Source of the DNA: Symbiodinium natans
Lineage: Eukaryota > Sar > Dinophyceae > Suessiales > Symbiodiniaceae
DNA: 64,000 nt
NCBI GenBank assembly: GCA_905221605.1
Contig: CAJNDS010002845.1
Coordinates: 720,713 to 784,712 of the forward strand
Reading direction: 5' to 3'
The notes under the pieces were generated by a model. The model searched no databases. It was not told where the DNA came from and was given only the letters and a program-made list of their open reading frames with translations. Shown one piece after another: positions 49,752 through 58,510 of this stretch (position 1 is the first letter of the stretch; every line of letters starts with the position of its first letter). Position numbers and translations under genes: made by a program.

Positions 49752-52133
49752 AGGTTCAGTCGAGAGCAAGAGGCGGCGACTTTGGCCCCTGAGAAGCTCG
49801 GTGCAGGCTCGTGTTTGGATATTCTGGAACTGGAGACCTTTCACGCCCAATGTCCCACAATCCCTGTACCTGAGATACCGCTATCTTTCTTGGATTGTGA
49901 GTGGAAAAAGGTTAGCAGTGGGCAGTGGCAGCGCCAGGAGCCCATCGCCATTCTTGAAGGGCGAGCAATTGTCTGGACCCTGCAGCATCTCGCGAGAGCT
50001 CAGAGAAACCACGGAGCACGACATGTTGTCCTGAGCGATAGCATGACGTCGGTGTTGGCCCTGAGCAAAGGCCGCAGCTCCAGCAAGGGGATGAACCGCA
50101 TCTGTAGACAAGCCTGCGCTTTAAGTTTAAGTTGTGGGTTCCAGCCCTACTTCCGCTGGATAGCTTCAGAACTAAACCCTGCAGACGCTGCTTCTCGAAA
50201 CAAAGCATGGGTGCCTTTTGATCCTAAGGCTGGTGCGCAAGAGCTGCGGAGCAATCATGCTGCCTCGCAAAGGGGACACCAAGGATGGCGCACACAAGCC
50301 GTCGCCTTCTACTTTCCGCGCGGCGCAGCAGGAGCCGATGCCAGTGCTCACAACGAAGCAGATCAAGGAGCAGAAGGCTACCAACCGCAAGCGGAAGCAC
50401 GCAGACAGCACCCCGCTGGCACAGTCAAAGGTGCAGGAGCCCTGCTTCCTGGAGCGGCAGGCGGTGACCCCGAGGCGAGAACAGTCGTATGCTCGGGCTT
50501 GGGCAGACTTCCTGCAGTTCGTGAAGACACACCGCTTGAAAATAGCCACGCTGTCGGACCTCGATGCAGCAGTGGCTTGGGCCGTAAACGAGCAGTTCTT
50601 CGAGGGCGACAGCTTGGCTACTCCCCAGACCTTGCTGGCCGCAGTCAAGTACCATCGTCGAGATGTGGCAAAGGTGGCTGTCCTGACTCGAGCCAGTCAA
50701 GCGCTTCGTGGGTTCCGGCGTCTGGCGCCCTCGCAAGCTCGGACTCCACTTCCTTACCCGATGCTGGCTTTCATGATAATCCAAGCAGTTCTGGCCGGGG
50801 AGTACTGGGTGGCCTTTTGGATGGCGCTGACATGGGCAGTCAGTTGCCGACCGGGAGAAACCTTGAAGCTTGCTGTGAAGCACATAGTGAGCCCCAACAA
50901 GCTTTGTCGTCACTACAGCCTGCTGTTGTCTCCGTCCGGGCCCATGGACCTGTGTTTACCCTCGAAAACAGGCGACATGGACGAGAATCTCTTGATCGAC
51001 CAACCATACCTGCAGTGGGTTGGACAGATCCTGGGTCGGATGAAGAGCCGCATGCAGGCAGATCAGCCTTTGTTCCTCTTCGACGTGGCGCACGCAGGGC
51101 AGGTGTTCAAAAACATCGCCGTCGCTGCTGGCTATCAGCCTCTTGGAGTGGTGCACTCATACCAGATCCGCCACGGTGCAGCCAGCACGGACGCCCTCAC
51201 GGGCCTACGCACCATGGAAGAAATCGCCAAGAGGGGTCGATGGCGCTGCCTTTCAAGTGTGCGCAGGTACGAGCAGGGCGGCAAGCTGGCGCAGATTTTT
51301 GGACAGCTTTCCGAGGTGCAGCAAAGCGAGGCGCTTCGGGCCGAAAAGCAGGTGGGGCATGTCATGACGAGCCGGTTCAGCGAGTTCTTTCCGCCGAGCC
51401 GCTCTTTGTCCTAGAACTGTTTGCCGGTGAAGCTTCCTTGAGTCGCGCCTTGCAGCGCATGCTTGGCTCCGCCTTTCAGATTGTGCCTATTGACATACGC
51501 TTCGGTAGAGCGCATGACCTGTCAAAAGGCCCCTTGCAAAGGTTCATCTTGCAACTCATCTCTTCTGACCGGATTGCGGCAGTGTGGTTTGGCCGTTCGG
51601 GTTGTGGTGATTGCGCTCCGTTGCAGCGCGCAGCGCTGGACCAAGGCCTCGCGTGCTTGCCTGGCTCAGGAGCGGTTCTGCGGCAAAGCACTCCGTTGGC
51701 CACCAAGCTCATTCATTTCACCGTGCGAGTCTTTAGAACATGCATGCGCAAAGGCATTCCTGTGGTTTTAGCGAGCCCACATACTGCGCATTTGTGGCAA
51801 GTCCCATGTGTGCGTCGTTTGTGCCGCCAGCTGCAGGTTCACCAGCACTGCACAGACTACTGCCAGGACGGAAGCTCACGGCGCCAGCGCACCAGGTTGC
51901 TTGCAAGCCATGTTTCGTTGCACGCAGTGGTCAGACATTGTACGGGCCGGCAGGGCGTTTGCAGCCGCAGTCGCAAGCCTCATGCTCGCCTGCTCGCCCA
52001 TGAACCAGCTACGCATGTCAGGCAGGCCCGTTCGTATCCATCAGGCTTGTGTCGACGTCTCAGTACTGCTCTGGTGAATGGCATTTATGAACGTTTCAGT
52101 CGGCCTCTGGCCGTCCTTTTCGGACTGCAGTGA
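49752..52133 (+). CDS. DIRS-like RNase H remainder and methyltransferase-like domain
   Basis: Same frame as the reverse transcriptase. It begins RFSREQEAATLAPEKLGAG and contains RNase H residues ILEGRAIVWTLQHLARAQ, HVVLSDSMTSVLAL and WIASELNPADAASR. From about 50220 to 51400 this frame stays open but is low-information where the recombinase frame overlaps it. From 51402 it is again coding: LFVLELFAGEASLSRALQRM, VPIDIRFGRAHDLSKGPLQR, then CTDYCQDGSSRRQRTRLL near the end. ELFAGEASL resembles the SAM-binding motif I of DNA methyltransferases. A methyltransferase domain is known in part of the DIRS group. A clear catalytic PC motif is missing (GRSGCGDCAP stands there). Confidence 0.68.
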   Translation, partial: RFSREQEAATLAPEKLGAGSCLDILELETFHAQCPTIPVPEIPLSFLDCEWKKVSSGQWQRQEPIAILEGRAIVWTLQHLARAQRNHGARHVVLSDSMTSVLALSKGRSSSKGMNRICRQACALSLSCGFQPYFRWIASELNPADAASRNKAWVPFDPKAGAQELRSNHAASQRGHQGWRTQAVAFYFPRGAAGADASAHNEADQGAEGYQPQAEARRQHPAGTVKGAGALLPGAAGGDPEARTVVCSGLGRLPAVREDTPLENSHAVGPRCSSGLGRKRAVLRGRQLGYSPDLAGRSQVPSSRCGKGGCPDSSQSSASWVPASGALASSDSTSLPDAGFHDNPSSSGRGVLGGLLDGADMGSQLPTGRNLEACCEAHSEPQQALSSLQPAVVSVRAHGPVFTLENRRHGRESLDRPTIPAVGWTDPGSDEEPHAGRSAFVPLRRGARRAGVQKHRRRCWLSASWSGALIPDPPRCSQHGRPHGPTHHGRNRQEGSMALPFKCAQVRAGRQAGADFWTAFRGAAKRGASGRKAGGACHDEPVQRVLSAEPLFVLELFAGEASLSRALQRMLGSAFQIVPIDIRFGRAHDLSKGPLQRFILQLISSDRIAAVWFGRSGCGDCAPLQRAALDQGLACLPGSGAVLRQSTPLATKLIHFTVRVFRTCMRKGIPVVLASPHTAHLWQVPCVRRLCRQLQVHQHCTDYCQDGSSRRQRTRLLASHVSLHAVVRHCTGRQGVCSRSRKPHARLLAHEPATHVRQARSYPSGLCRRLSTALVNGIYERFSRPLAVLFGLQ
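50257..51414 (+). CDS. DIRS-like tyrosine recombinase
   Basis: Frame +1 relative to RT; the first ATG is at 50257 (385 residues). The N-terminal part has a core-binding-like helical domain (SYARAWADFLQFVKTHRLKI; LLAAVKYHRRDVAKVA). Catalytic residues of the integrase fold: Arg in SCRPGETLKL (50848-50850), His-x4-Arg-His in HSYQIRHGAAS (51154-51174), Trp in RGRWRCLSS (51241-51243) and the nucleophile Tyr in VRRYEQGG (51268-51270). Together they give the R...HxxxxR...W...Y set of tyrosine recombinases, which join circular retroelement DNA to the target. The ORF is uninterrupted. It is nested completely within the longer open frame of the RT/methyltransferase ORF. Confidence 0.88.
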   Translation: MLPRKGDTKDGAHKPSPSTFRAAQQEPMPVLTTKQIKEQKATNRKRKHADSTPLAQSKVQEPCFLERQAVTPRREQSYARAWADFLQFVKTHRLKIATLSDLDAAVAWAVNEQFFEGDSLATPQTLLAAVKYHRRDVAKVAVLTRASQALRGFRRLAPSQARTPLPYPMLAFMIIQAVLAGEYWVAFWMALTWAVSCRPGETLKLAVKHIVSPNKLCRHYSLLLSPSGPMDLCLPSKTGDMDENLLIDQPYLQWVGQILGRMKSRMQADQPLFLFDVAHAGQVFKNIAVAAGYQPLGVVHSYQIRHGAASTDALTGLRTMEEIAKRGRWRCLSSVRRYEQGGKLAQIFGQLSEVQQSEALRAEKQVGHVMTSRFSEFFPPSRSLS

Positions 52134-52469
52134 GGGCCAGGCACTGAATTGGACTTGTGCGCCAATGTTATGGAGAGGAAGCCCAGGGCTCTGCCTAGCT
52201 TTATGCCTCTGGACGACTTCTTGTCCCCAGCGGCTCCGCTGTGCATCCCAGAGGCTTCCAGTTTCCTGTAGTGCGCACTTGGACATAGAGCTGTGCCTGG
52301 CCACGGAAACAGAGTGTCTCAATTACATGTGCAATTGCTGGCCTTGATGTTGGCATACTGGAATGAAGACTTTGGGTTGCGCAGACCGATCCGATACGTC
52401 GAACGTAGCATGTGAGCGAATTGTACGATCAGGGAGTTTCTGCAAGACTCGTCATGCGGAGTTGACAAA
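52134..52469 (+). other. 3' non-coding end of the DIRS-like element
   Basis: From the stop of the methyltransferase frame to the junction with the host gene. DIRS elements usually carry split direct or inverted terminal repeats. I see only a weak resemblance between GCAAGACTCGTCATGCGGAGTT (52444-52465, gapped) and a stretch near 46451-46480. No convincing terminal repeats were found by eye. Confidence 0.4.
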
Positions 52470-54180
52470 TGGTGCGCCCAAGACGTAAGTCAAAGCTTGT
52501 CAAGACGACGTAGGCACTAGAAGGGATCGTATTGGCAATGGTTTAGGCTCCTGTAGCCTGATAAGCCCTTATTTGGAAGGCTCAGGGAAATCGGCACCCT
52601 TGGCACTGAAATCCGTCCCTTCCTACCAAGTGCTACAGTGGTAACAAGCCTTGGAAGCCCTACACAACCTACAGTTCTCATATGTTCCCAGAAGCCCTAG
52701 GCTTTACATGCTGAGACTCCCCAAGCCTCTTGGCCTCAATAAAATCCCTACAAGTAGGCCCCAAACTGCGACATTCCTTGCCTACAGAGGTGGCCCACCG
52801 AGAAAGATTCTGCTCGAAAGCCTGGCCGGGTGCGTATGGATTGCTGACACGGTCACATCCTGTGAGTACGTGGATGTGCGTCGTGCCAGAGTCTGACAGT
52901 AAAGAGTTCTGGACGTGGAAAGACCGGGGTTTTTTCCATGACTGTACACAGATTGTTCAGTCTGTTCTCGGAAGCTTCTCGCCTTCTTCACGTTGTTTGT
53001 TCCTTGATGTCGGTGCCAACATGGGCTGCATTGGGCTCAGCCTCGCGCAGCAGAATTTCAATGTGATTGCGTTGGAACCAGCAAAGCAGTCGGCCTCGCT
53101 GATTCGAGGAGCTGTCGCCAAAAACAGGCTTGAAACGCGAATGAGGGTCGTGGAGGCGGCGGCCGGAGCTGTCTCAGGCTCGTCGGTGTTACGTTGTCCA
53201 ACGCATCCACAGAACACCCTTGGCGAGTGTACTCTTGGCGTCCTGGACAAGAACTTCATTTTCGAGTACACTGAGAAGGAGGTGGTCCAGGTCGCGTTGA
53301 ATGACCTGGTAAAGAACATCGTGCAGAAAGGGAAGAAGGTTTGTGGAATTAAAATGGATGTGGAGGGCAATGAGGAGGAAGCCTTGCGGGGAGCTGGCGC
53401 AGTCTTGTCACTGAGGCCCACCATGTACATCGATATTCACGACGTAATGTTGCGCCAACGGGGCAGAAGTGCCGCTGGCGTCTGGGATGTACTGAGCAGT
53501 TTTGGGTATCGTCGCCTTGTGGACTATTCGAACGTCGACTGCTGGATGGTTGGTGGTGGGCGATGGATGGACTTTCGTTGGCAAGGAGGATCAGAACTGG
53601 ACCCGCTGTTGACGTTGACAGTTCCACCCGGAGCAGATCGTTGCTTCTGCCTTCATGCATGTGCGGCACGAATGTCTGAGGGCTGCCGCTGCTGGGAAGT
53701 CGGCCGAGCCAATCAAAGCAAGGGATCACCCGCGCGCCTTGGCACCGCCGACAGTTGCGCAGTCGTGCACGTTTTGTTTGTCACTTGCTTGTCTGTAGCA
53801 GCGCATGTTGTGGTAAGTACAGAGACAGAAGGACAGGTGAAGTTCCAGAGAGCACGATGGATAGTGTGAAAGAAAGTTATCAAGCCCTGAGCAAGACCAC
53901 TTGCCCGACTTGTCAGCTAAGGCTTTGCCACTCCACTCGGGTTCGAGCTTGTGAGACCAAGCTTTGCCACTTGTACCGACGCTGCCCGGTTGGATGGTCG
54001 GAAGATCGAGCGTACGGCCTTCGACCGGCGCGTGGCTGGTGGGCAAGTGATTTGTTCGGTAGGTGGATTGTCACGTAGGGATGCGTAGGGCAAAGAGTTC
54101 TCGACCCGAAAAGCCGGAAAGTCCGATGCTTGGTGGTCAGGACTTGCCGGGTTAGTTTCCAGTTGCTGGATGCTCAAACT
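52470..54180. repeat. FkbM gene tandem duplication, copy 2, right part
   Basis: Continues copy 2 with TGGTGCGCCCAAGACGTAAG, matching 43298 onward (TGGTGCGCTCAAGACGGAAG). The intron (52472-52789) differs strongly from copy 1, while the exon and the sequence behind it, to TTGCTGGATGCTCAAACT at about 54180, are about 90-95% alike by eye. Confidence 0.88.
52790..53869 (+). CDS. FkbM-family methyltransferase, copy 2 (catalytic exon)
   Basis: Same acceptor (CCTTGCCTACAG) and same domain as copy 1: FLDVGANMGCIGLSLAQQNF, VIALEPAKQSASLI, IKMDVEGNEEEALRG. Two residues longer at VALNDLVKNIVQKGKK than copy 1 and about 10% different in protein sequence. The copy 1 stop is lost, so the frame runs 35 residues further (ADSCAVVHVLFVTCLSVAAH and beyond), adding a hydrophobic tail. 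The catalytic exon itself is undamaged, but its link to the N-terminal exons is broken by the DIRS insertion. It could be expressed as a shorter protein or be a dying gene. Confidence 0.7.
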   Translation: MAHRERFCSKAWPGAYGLLTRSHPVSTWMCVVPESDSKEFWTWKDRGFFHDCTQIVQSVLGSFSPSSRCLFLDVGANMGCIGLSLAQQNFNVIALEPAKQSASLIRGAVAKNRLETRMRVVEAAAGAVSGSSVLRCPTHPQNTLGECTLGVLDKNFIFEYTEKEVVQVALNDLVKNIVQKGKKVCGIKMDVEGNEEEALRGAGAVLSLRPTMYIDIHDVMLRQRGRSAAGVWDVLSSFGYRRLVDYSNVDCWMVGGGRWMDFRWQGGSELDPLLTLTVPPGADRCFCLHACAARMSEGCRCWEVGRANQSKGSPARLGTADSCAVVHVLFVTCLSVAAHVVVSTETEGQVKFQRARWIV

Positions 54181-55560
54181 TGATGCCATGCTTGTGTCTT
54201 CTTCCGTGGATTCTTGACATTGGGGTCTGCAGACCATGAAGCTGGAGGTTCCTTTTCGAAAGACTTGGTATCAGAATCTTAGATTTGATTCTGAGGGACT
54301 CATAGTGTTAAGTTTGTTCTACAAGCCGTTCTTCTAAGCGGAGTATGAGAAGGAAGGCGTGCGCTCGCGAGATGCCCCCAGACTTGGAGAGCCTCCCCTG
54401 AGCTTGGCCGGTTTGTTGTTTTGGGACGTGCTCGGGACTTGCTCTCCCCAAGGCCCCTAACTAAACCCTAAATGGTGAGTTTTTTCCAGGAGCTGGCAGG
54501 CCAAGCTCTTGGGCCCTGGCCCGCGCACGAGGACAAGGTCACCACGGTCCGCTTTGTTGCGGCCTGTCTGCTTAGACTTGCCTTTTGAGTGATTCGTAGG
54601 GTTGAAGGGCTTGGGACGGGTCTAAGGCAGCTAGCTGAAGGAGGAGGGCTGACAGCCCAACAGGGTTTGAGAGTGCATTATCGAATTCTTTTTAAGGCCG
54701 GCAAGTCATGAGCCAACTTTGGCAGTAGCACTGCAGTCCTCTCCACTCAGCATGTGAAGTCAACAGCGCATCCTTCCACGCTACGTCCGCTGTTCAGTTC
54801 AAGCCTGAGCCTGATTCAGGGAGAGCTTCGGCATGTCATACGAGCCTACAGTCCTACAAACTTGAGGGTGCGAACTTGAGGGCACAAAACTCCCGCGACT
54901 TGGAGCGCAAGGTGCCTGCAACAGGGCAATCTGTGTTGCGCGAAACATGCGAGACGGAGTTACGGAGACAGGCCCAGGCTACGTGGAATGGAGGGCCGCC
55001 TCGCAAGCCTATCAGCCCCCCGATCTCGGAGTGGCTGAACTTTCCCATGGCCTGGCCTCAGCTGCCGAGGGAGTGCCACATCCAGCATCCTCAGCGTAAC
55101 TTCACGATCCCAAAGCGAACCTTCTCTGTTCGGAACTGAGCCAATGCAACGGGAGACTTTTTGTCAGCAATCCAAGGTGGGCCCAAGCCCCACCCTTGTG
55201 AGCGCTTGCTGGTCCACGTCCTCGGCTGGGGCCTTGAGAACCTGAGACGTGCTTTGGTGCAGGGCTGGGCCTTGAAGCAACTTAATACGAATAAGGGTGC
55301 AGTCAAGGTTCCGGCATGTGCGGTTTTGGTGGCTAGGGCAGAGGACACCTGGTGGAAGATGATTTTCCAAGTTTACGATGACATCACTGATCACAGAACC
55401 CGGCGCATTTTGCGCACAGCAGGGCATGGAAGGCCTCCAGCTGACGCAAACCATACAGGCAATGTGACAGACCTCTTTGAATCCAGCGTCTTATATTCGC
55501 TACTCTCAGGGGTGTTTCTTCCACTTAAGAAGTAGGCGCCTTCGCAATGTCACATGGGCG
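54181..55560. other. Region without recognised gene
   Basis: Open frames of 85-125 residues occur at 54876-55139 and 55161-55535 on the + strand. The latter has a plausible stretch CERLLVHVLGWGLENLRRAL, then VQGWALKQLNTNKGAVK, which may be one exon. No family recognised and no splice model is supported. Confidence 0.35.
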
Positions 55561-55586
55561 TGTGGGCATTCTGAGACGGATCATAT

Positions 55587-55859
55587 TTATCTGGTACTGG
55601 GCAGACTTGCCTTCATTGAACTTGGGGTGGGCGGTTCAGTGGGCTGGCTTGCAGAGAGAGAGCAGTGAGAGCTGTTGCTGAGAGGTGCGGAGGTGGGAGC
55701 TGTCTGCGCGGCCTCGGCAGCTGTGGGCTTCTGGGGCCTGAAAAGATCATGAATGGGGAGACCTTCATGGGACTCTGGTGCGTTTGAGGAGTTCTGGGAA
55801 GCTTCTCCAAAAAACTTACCTGCAATTCGGCGGAGGTAGTTGGACACATCTGTGCTCAT
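55587..55859 (-). CDS. Minus-strand candidate exon with consensus splice donor
   Basis: On the minus strand MSTDVSNYLRRIAGKFFGEA opens at 55859, then SQNSSNAPESHEGLPIHDLF, ending at 55587. The frame is open upstream as far as 56147. At about 55818 the minus strand reads GAATTGCAG/GTAAGT, a textbook splice donor, so the true exon may end after LRRIA. No family recognised. Confidence 0.3.
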   Translation of the reverse strand: MSTDVSNYLRRIAGKFFGEASQNSSNAPESHEGLPIHDLFRPQKPTAAEAAQTAPTSAPLSNSSHCSLSASQPTEPPTPSSMKASLPSTR

Positions 55860-56299
55860 TGGTTGTTCGCTTTTCAGTCTGATTACAGGGTCCGTCCTGA
55901 CTTGTCTGCTATCAGGCTGGGGTGCTGGGATCCTCAATAATTTCGTGCCAAGGAGATGATGACGCCGGGACTCGTGAGTGACGTGCTGTTCACATCCGCG
56001 AGCTGCGCCCGGTCTAAGCTCGATAAGCCTTACGCTTGTTCTGGTGCCGAGGGTGGTCCTTTGGAGCCAAAGGGCACGGACTGGTTGTTTCATACTGGCC
56101 GAGCGTCCGAGGCTTCCTGACGGCCGTCTCCGCCAATCCGATGCCATCGGGCAGCGTGTGCCACCAAGCCGACTTCAAGCAACGCAGCTCGGTCTATGGT
56201 GTGCATTGGTCGCACGTGTCTCTACAGTCGGTCAAAGGCTTCGACGGTGCGACCGCAGCGAATGAGTGCCAGGATGAAGCGATCAAGCAGTGATCGAGC

Positions 56300-58450
56300 A
56301 CAGTTGTGGGTTTCATGCCCGTTTCTGTCTCTCTGTTCAACTGCTTGTCGTGTTTTTCTTGCGTGTACGGCCCTACGGCTCTCAAGCGCCTCGTAAGGCC
56401 TCGGAAGGTAGGTCGGATCTAGCCACAGAATTCTCCTGATGGCGACCTGGATGCACAAACACGCAGAATCCACGACCCCCGCGCGAACCCCCCGAGCCTG
56501 ATGGTGGACTTCGGCAGAATGCTCGGGTTGACGGGTTAGGCGGTCACGCTTGCCAATGACACTGGATCACACCAAATCTTGGCAGTTGGCCAGATGCCGC
56601 AAGGAACGAAAGCGACAGCAATGAACGTGCTGCACTTCGCACGGGTCGTCGTGCATGGGATGGTGGTGCGAGCGCGATGCGGACCACTGCAATAAGCAGA
56701 CGCACAAAGTGTTGAGACCTTGTGCGATCGCACCGTCTCGACCCGAATAGGTCTGCAGAGTCCAGGCTGGTTTTCGCGCACCATGAATGCGTGCACCACA
56801 CGGAGGTGGTGGTGGCGGCTGCTCTTGCTTCTGCTCTTGCTGGTTTCGTTTTTGCTTTGCGTGTTCTTGCTGTGTGGCCCTTGTAAGGCCCTTGTAGCAA
56901 ACCACCTCATGAAGCAAGTGCGCCAGTCCGGTACTGTAGGCATGGCCGAGTTGGATGACCAGCTCGGTGAAGGTGACCAGCTGATTGCATGGTCAACCAA
57001 CCCGCAGCCAACGCCGCTGCGGAGGCGGGCCAGAGTTGCATGCTGTAGGCACTGTAGGCCCGGACCCAATGTCTATACGTGGGTTCACGAAGATCTGTGT
57101 GTTTGCCTTCTGCTTCCAGGCCGATCGAGGGGCTGGTTAGGTCAGGGGTTCATCCAGTCCTACAAAACATCCTGACAAAGATGCGAGGATGGCGTTCCAC
57201 AAGCGCGGATGTCATCGGCTACAGGCATGGACGACAAGATGCGCTATTCAACCGTTTGCTTCGAGTCATCCCACAAATCTGCTGTCCTGGTCTCTTGTCA
57301 TTTAGACTCGCTTGATCTTGTAGCTTCACAAAGGAATGGACCAGACAGACCTTTCAACCATACGGCTTCAAGAAGATATGTGCAATCAGAGTGGTCTCAG
57401 AGTCTCAGAGTCTCAGAGCCCGTGCACATCCCTCAAATGCTAGTGCCTGATCTGCAGGCCTGAGTTGAGCATGGCGCGCCCTCTCAATACGGTCATTCCT
57501 CTTGAATGTTTTGTCTAAACCGTCAATCTTGCCAGTCTTGCTTTTTCAGTTCTGATGCCCAAAGCCTCCGACCCAAGACATTGTGTCTCAGTGGCATACT
57601 GCCTGGAGCTGCCGATAGCTGCAGCGGCTATTCTGAGGCCTGCTCGGCTGCCGAATCTCCGGAACTTGTTGCGTCAGCTTCGGCGGATGCATTAACCGTG
57701 GCAGCTGTGGAGGCTCGCAGCGCATCGTCTTAGACTCGCGTAGGCATTCGACGAGTTGCTTGCAAGCCATGATTGAGTCAAGGGTTGATGTTCAGGCGTC
57801 GCAAAGCTTGGGAGTCTTGCATGCGCCGGTATTTTGCATGTACATCTTTCAGACCACTAGGGAAGTCACGCATTGCTTGCAACTTAGTGCCACCTTCAAA
57901 GAGATCACAGATGCTCGCGGCAAGCCAATGAATCTGTGTTGATGGATCTACTCACTTTTCCTGTGTTTCCCTCTCTCTCTCTCTCTCGCGCTCGCTCTCT
58001 GTCGCTCTAGGCCTCGTCGCGGCACCTGGTTGCAAACCCTTTGTCGTGGGTTGTCGCACGGCCTTCGTCCTTATAACGGCCTTGTGACCTTGTCACAGGG
58101 TGGGGTGGGGGGATGGTTGTCGCAGACCCGGCCCTTCTGTTGCACAGGTTTTGTCCGACAGCCACGCATGTTCTGGGCATGAGCGGAGGCATGTAAATAC
58201 ACATGCAAGTAAAACAGGCATGGCATGTAACGAAATTGGCACTGGGCTGTGCTGTTCGAGTCTGTCTGCATACGTCTTGCAGACTTTCATGTGAGGCGGA
58301 TGGCGGCTTGAAGGCTGAAGCGGTTTGGACAACCTCGCGGCCCCATGGCGACGGCAAGCTGCGACTCCCGACTTATCTATCATGCAGCGATGTAGCAGCA
58401 TCATGATTTGGCCCGGTTTGGTTTTGCACAGGTACGTTGCTACCTTTTTT
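56300..58450. other. Region without recognised gene
   Basis: Mixed short frames on both strands. A frame at 56783-57175 (+) starts MNACTTRRWWWRLLLLLLLL and continues VSFLLCVFLLCGPC, a strong hydrophobic segment followed by QSGTVGMAELDDQLGEGDQL. It could encode a single-pass membrane protein exon, but the poly-Leu part comes from a CTGCTCTTGCTT-like simple repeat. A (TC)n tract lies at 57969-58012. Confidence 0.35.
57969..58012. repeat. (TC)n microsatellite
   Basis: About 40 bp of CT repeats with single interruptions (CGCG, TGTCG). Confidence 0.9.
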
Positions 58451-58510
58451 CAAGCACAGCGGGTGTCAGTCGTCGGAAGCCAGGACATCTTGCCTGGCAA
58501 TCCACAGATC

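Larger units (their letters stand above)
46294..52469 (+). mobile_element. DIRS-like tyrosine-recombinase retrotransposon
   Basis: A 6176-bp insertion defined by comparison with the uninterrupted copy at 43290-43310. It encodes, in order, a small membrane-protein ORF, a Gag-like ORF, reverse transcriptase and RNase H, a tyrosine recombinase nested in another frame, and a methyltransferase-like domain. That set defines the DIRS order of retroelements, which integrate by a recombinase instead of a DDE integrase and so make no target duplication; none is visible here. Left end CACCCACCTCTATAGGG, right end CGGAGTTGACAAA. No LTRs found. Frameshifts near 47395 and 47993 and an in-frame TAA at 49749 show this copy is degenerate or carries sequencing errors. 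Confidence 0.88.

Noticed and set aside
56720-57175. 151-aa + strand ORF with poly-Leu membrane segment as a confident gene
   Set aside because: The hydrophobic run comes from a CTGCTCTTG simple repeat; mentioned only as a possibility in the regional entry.
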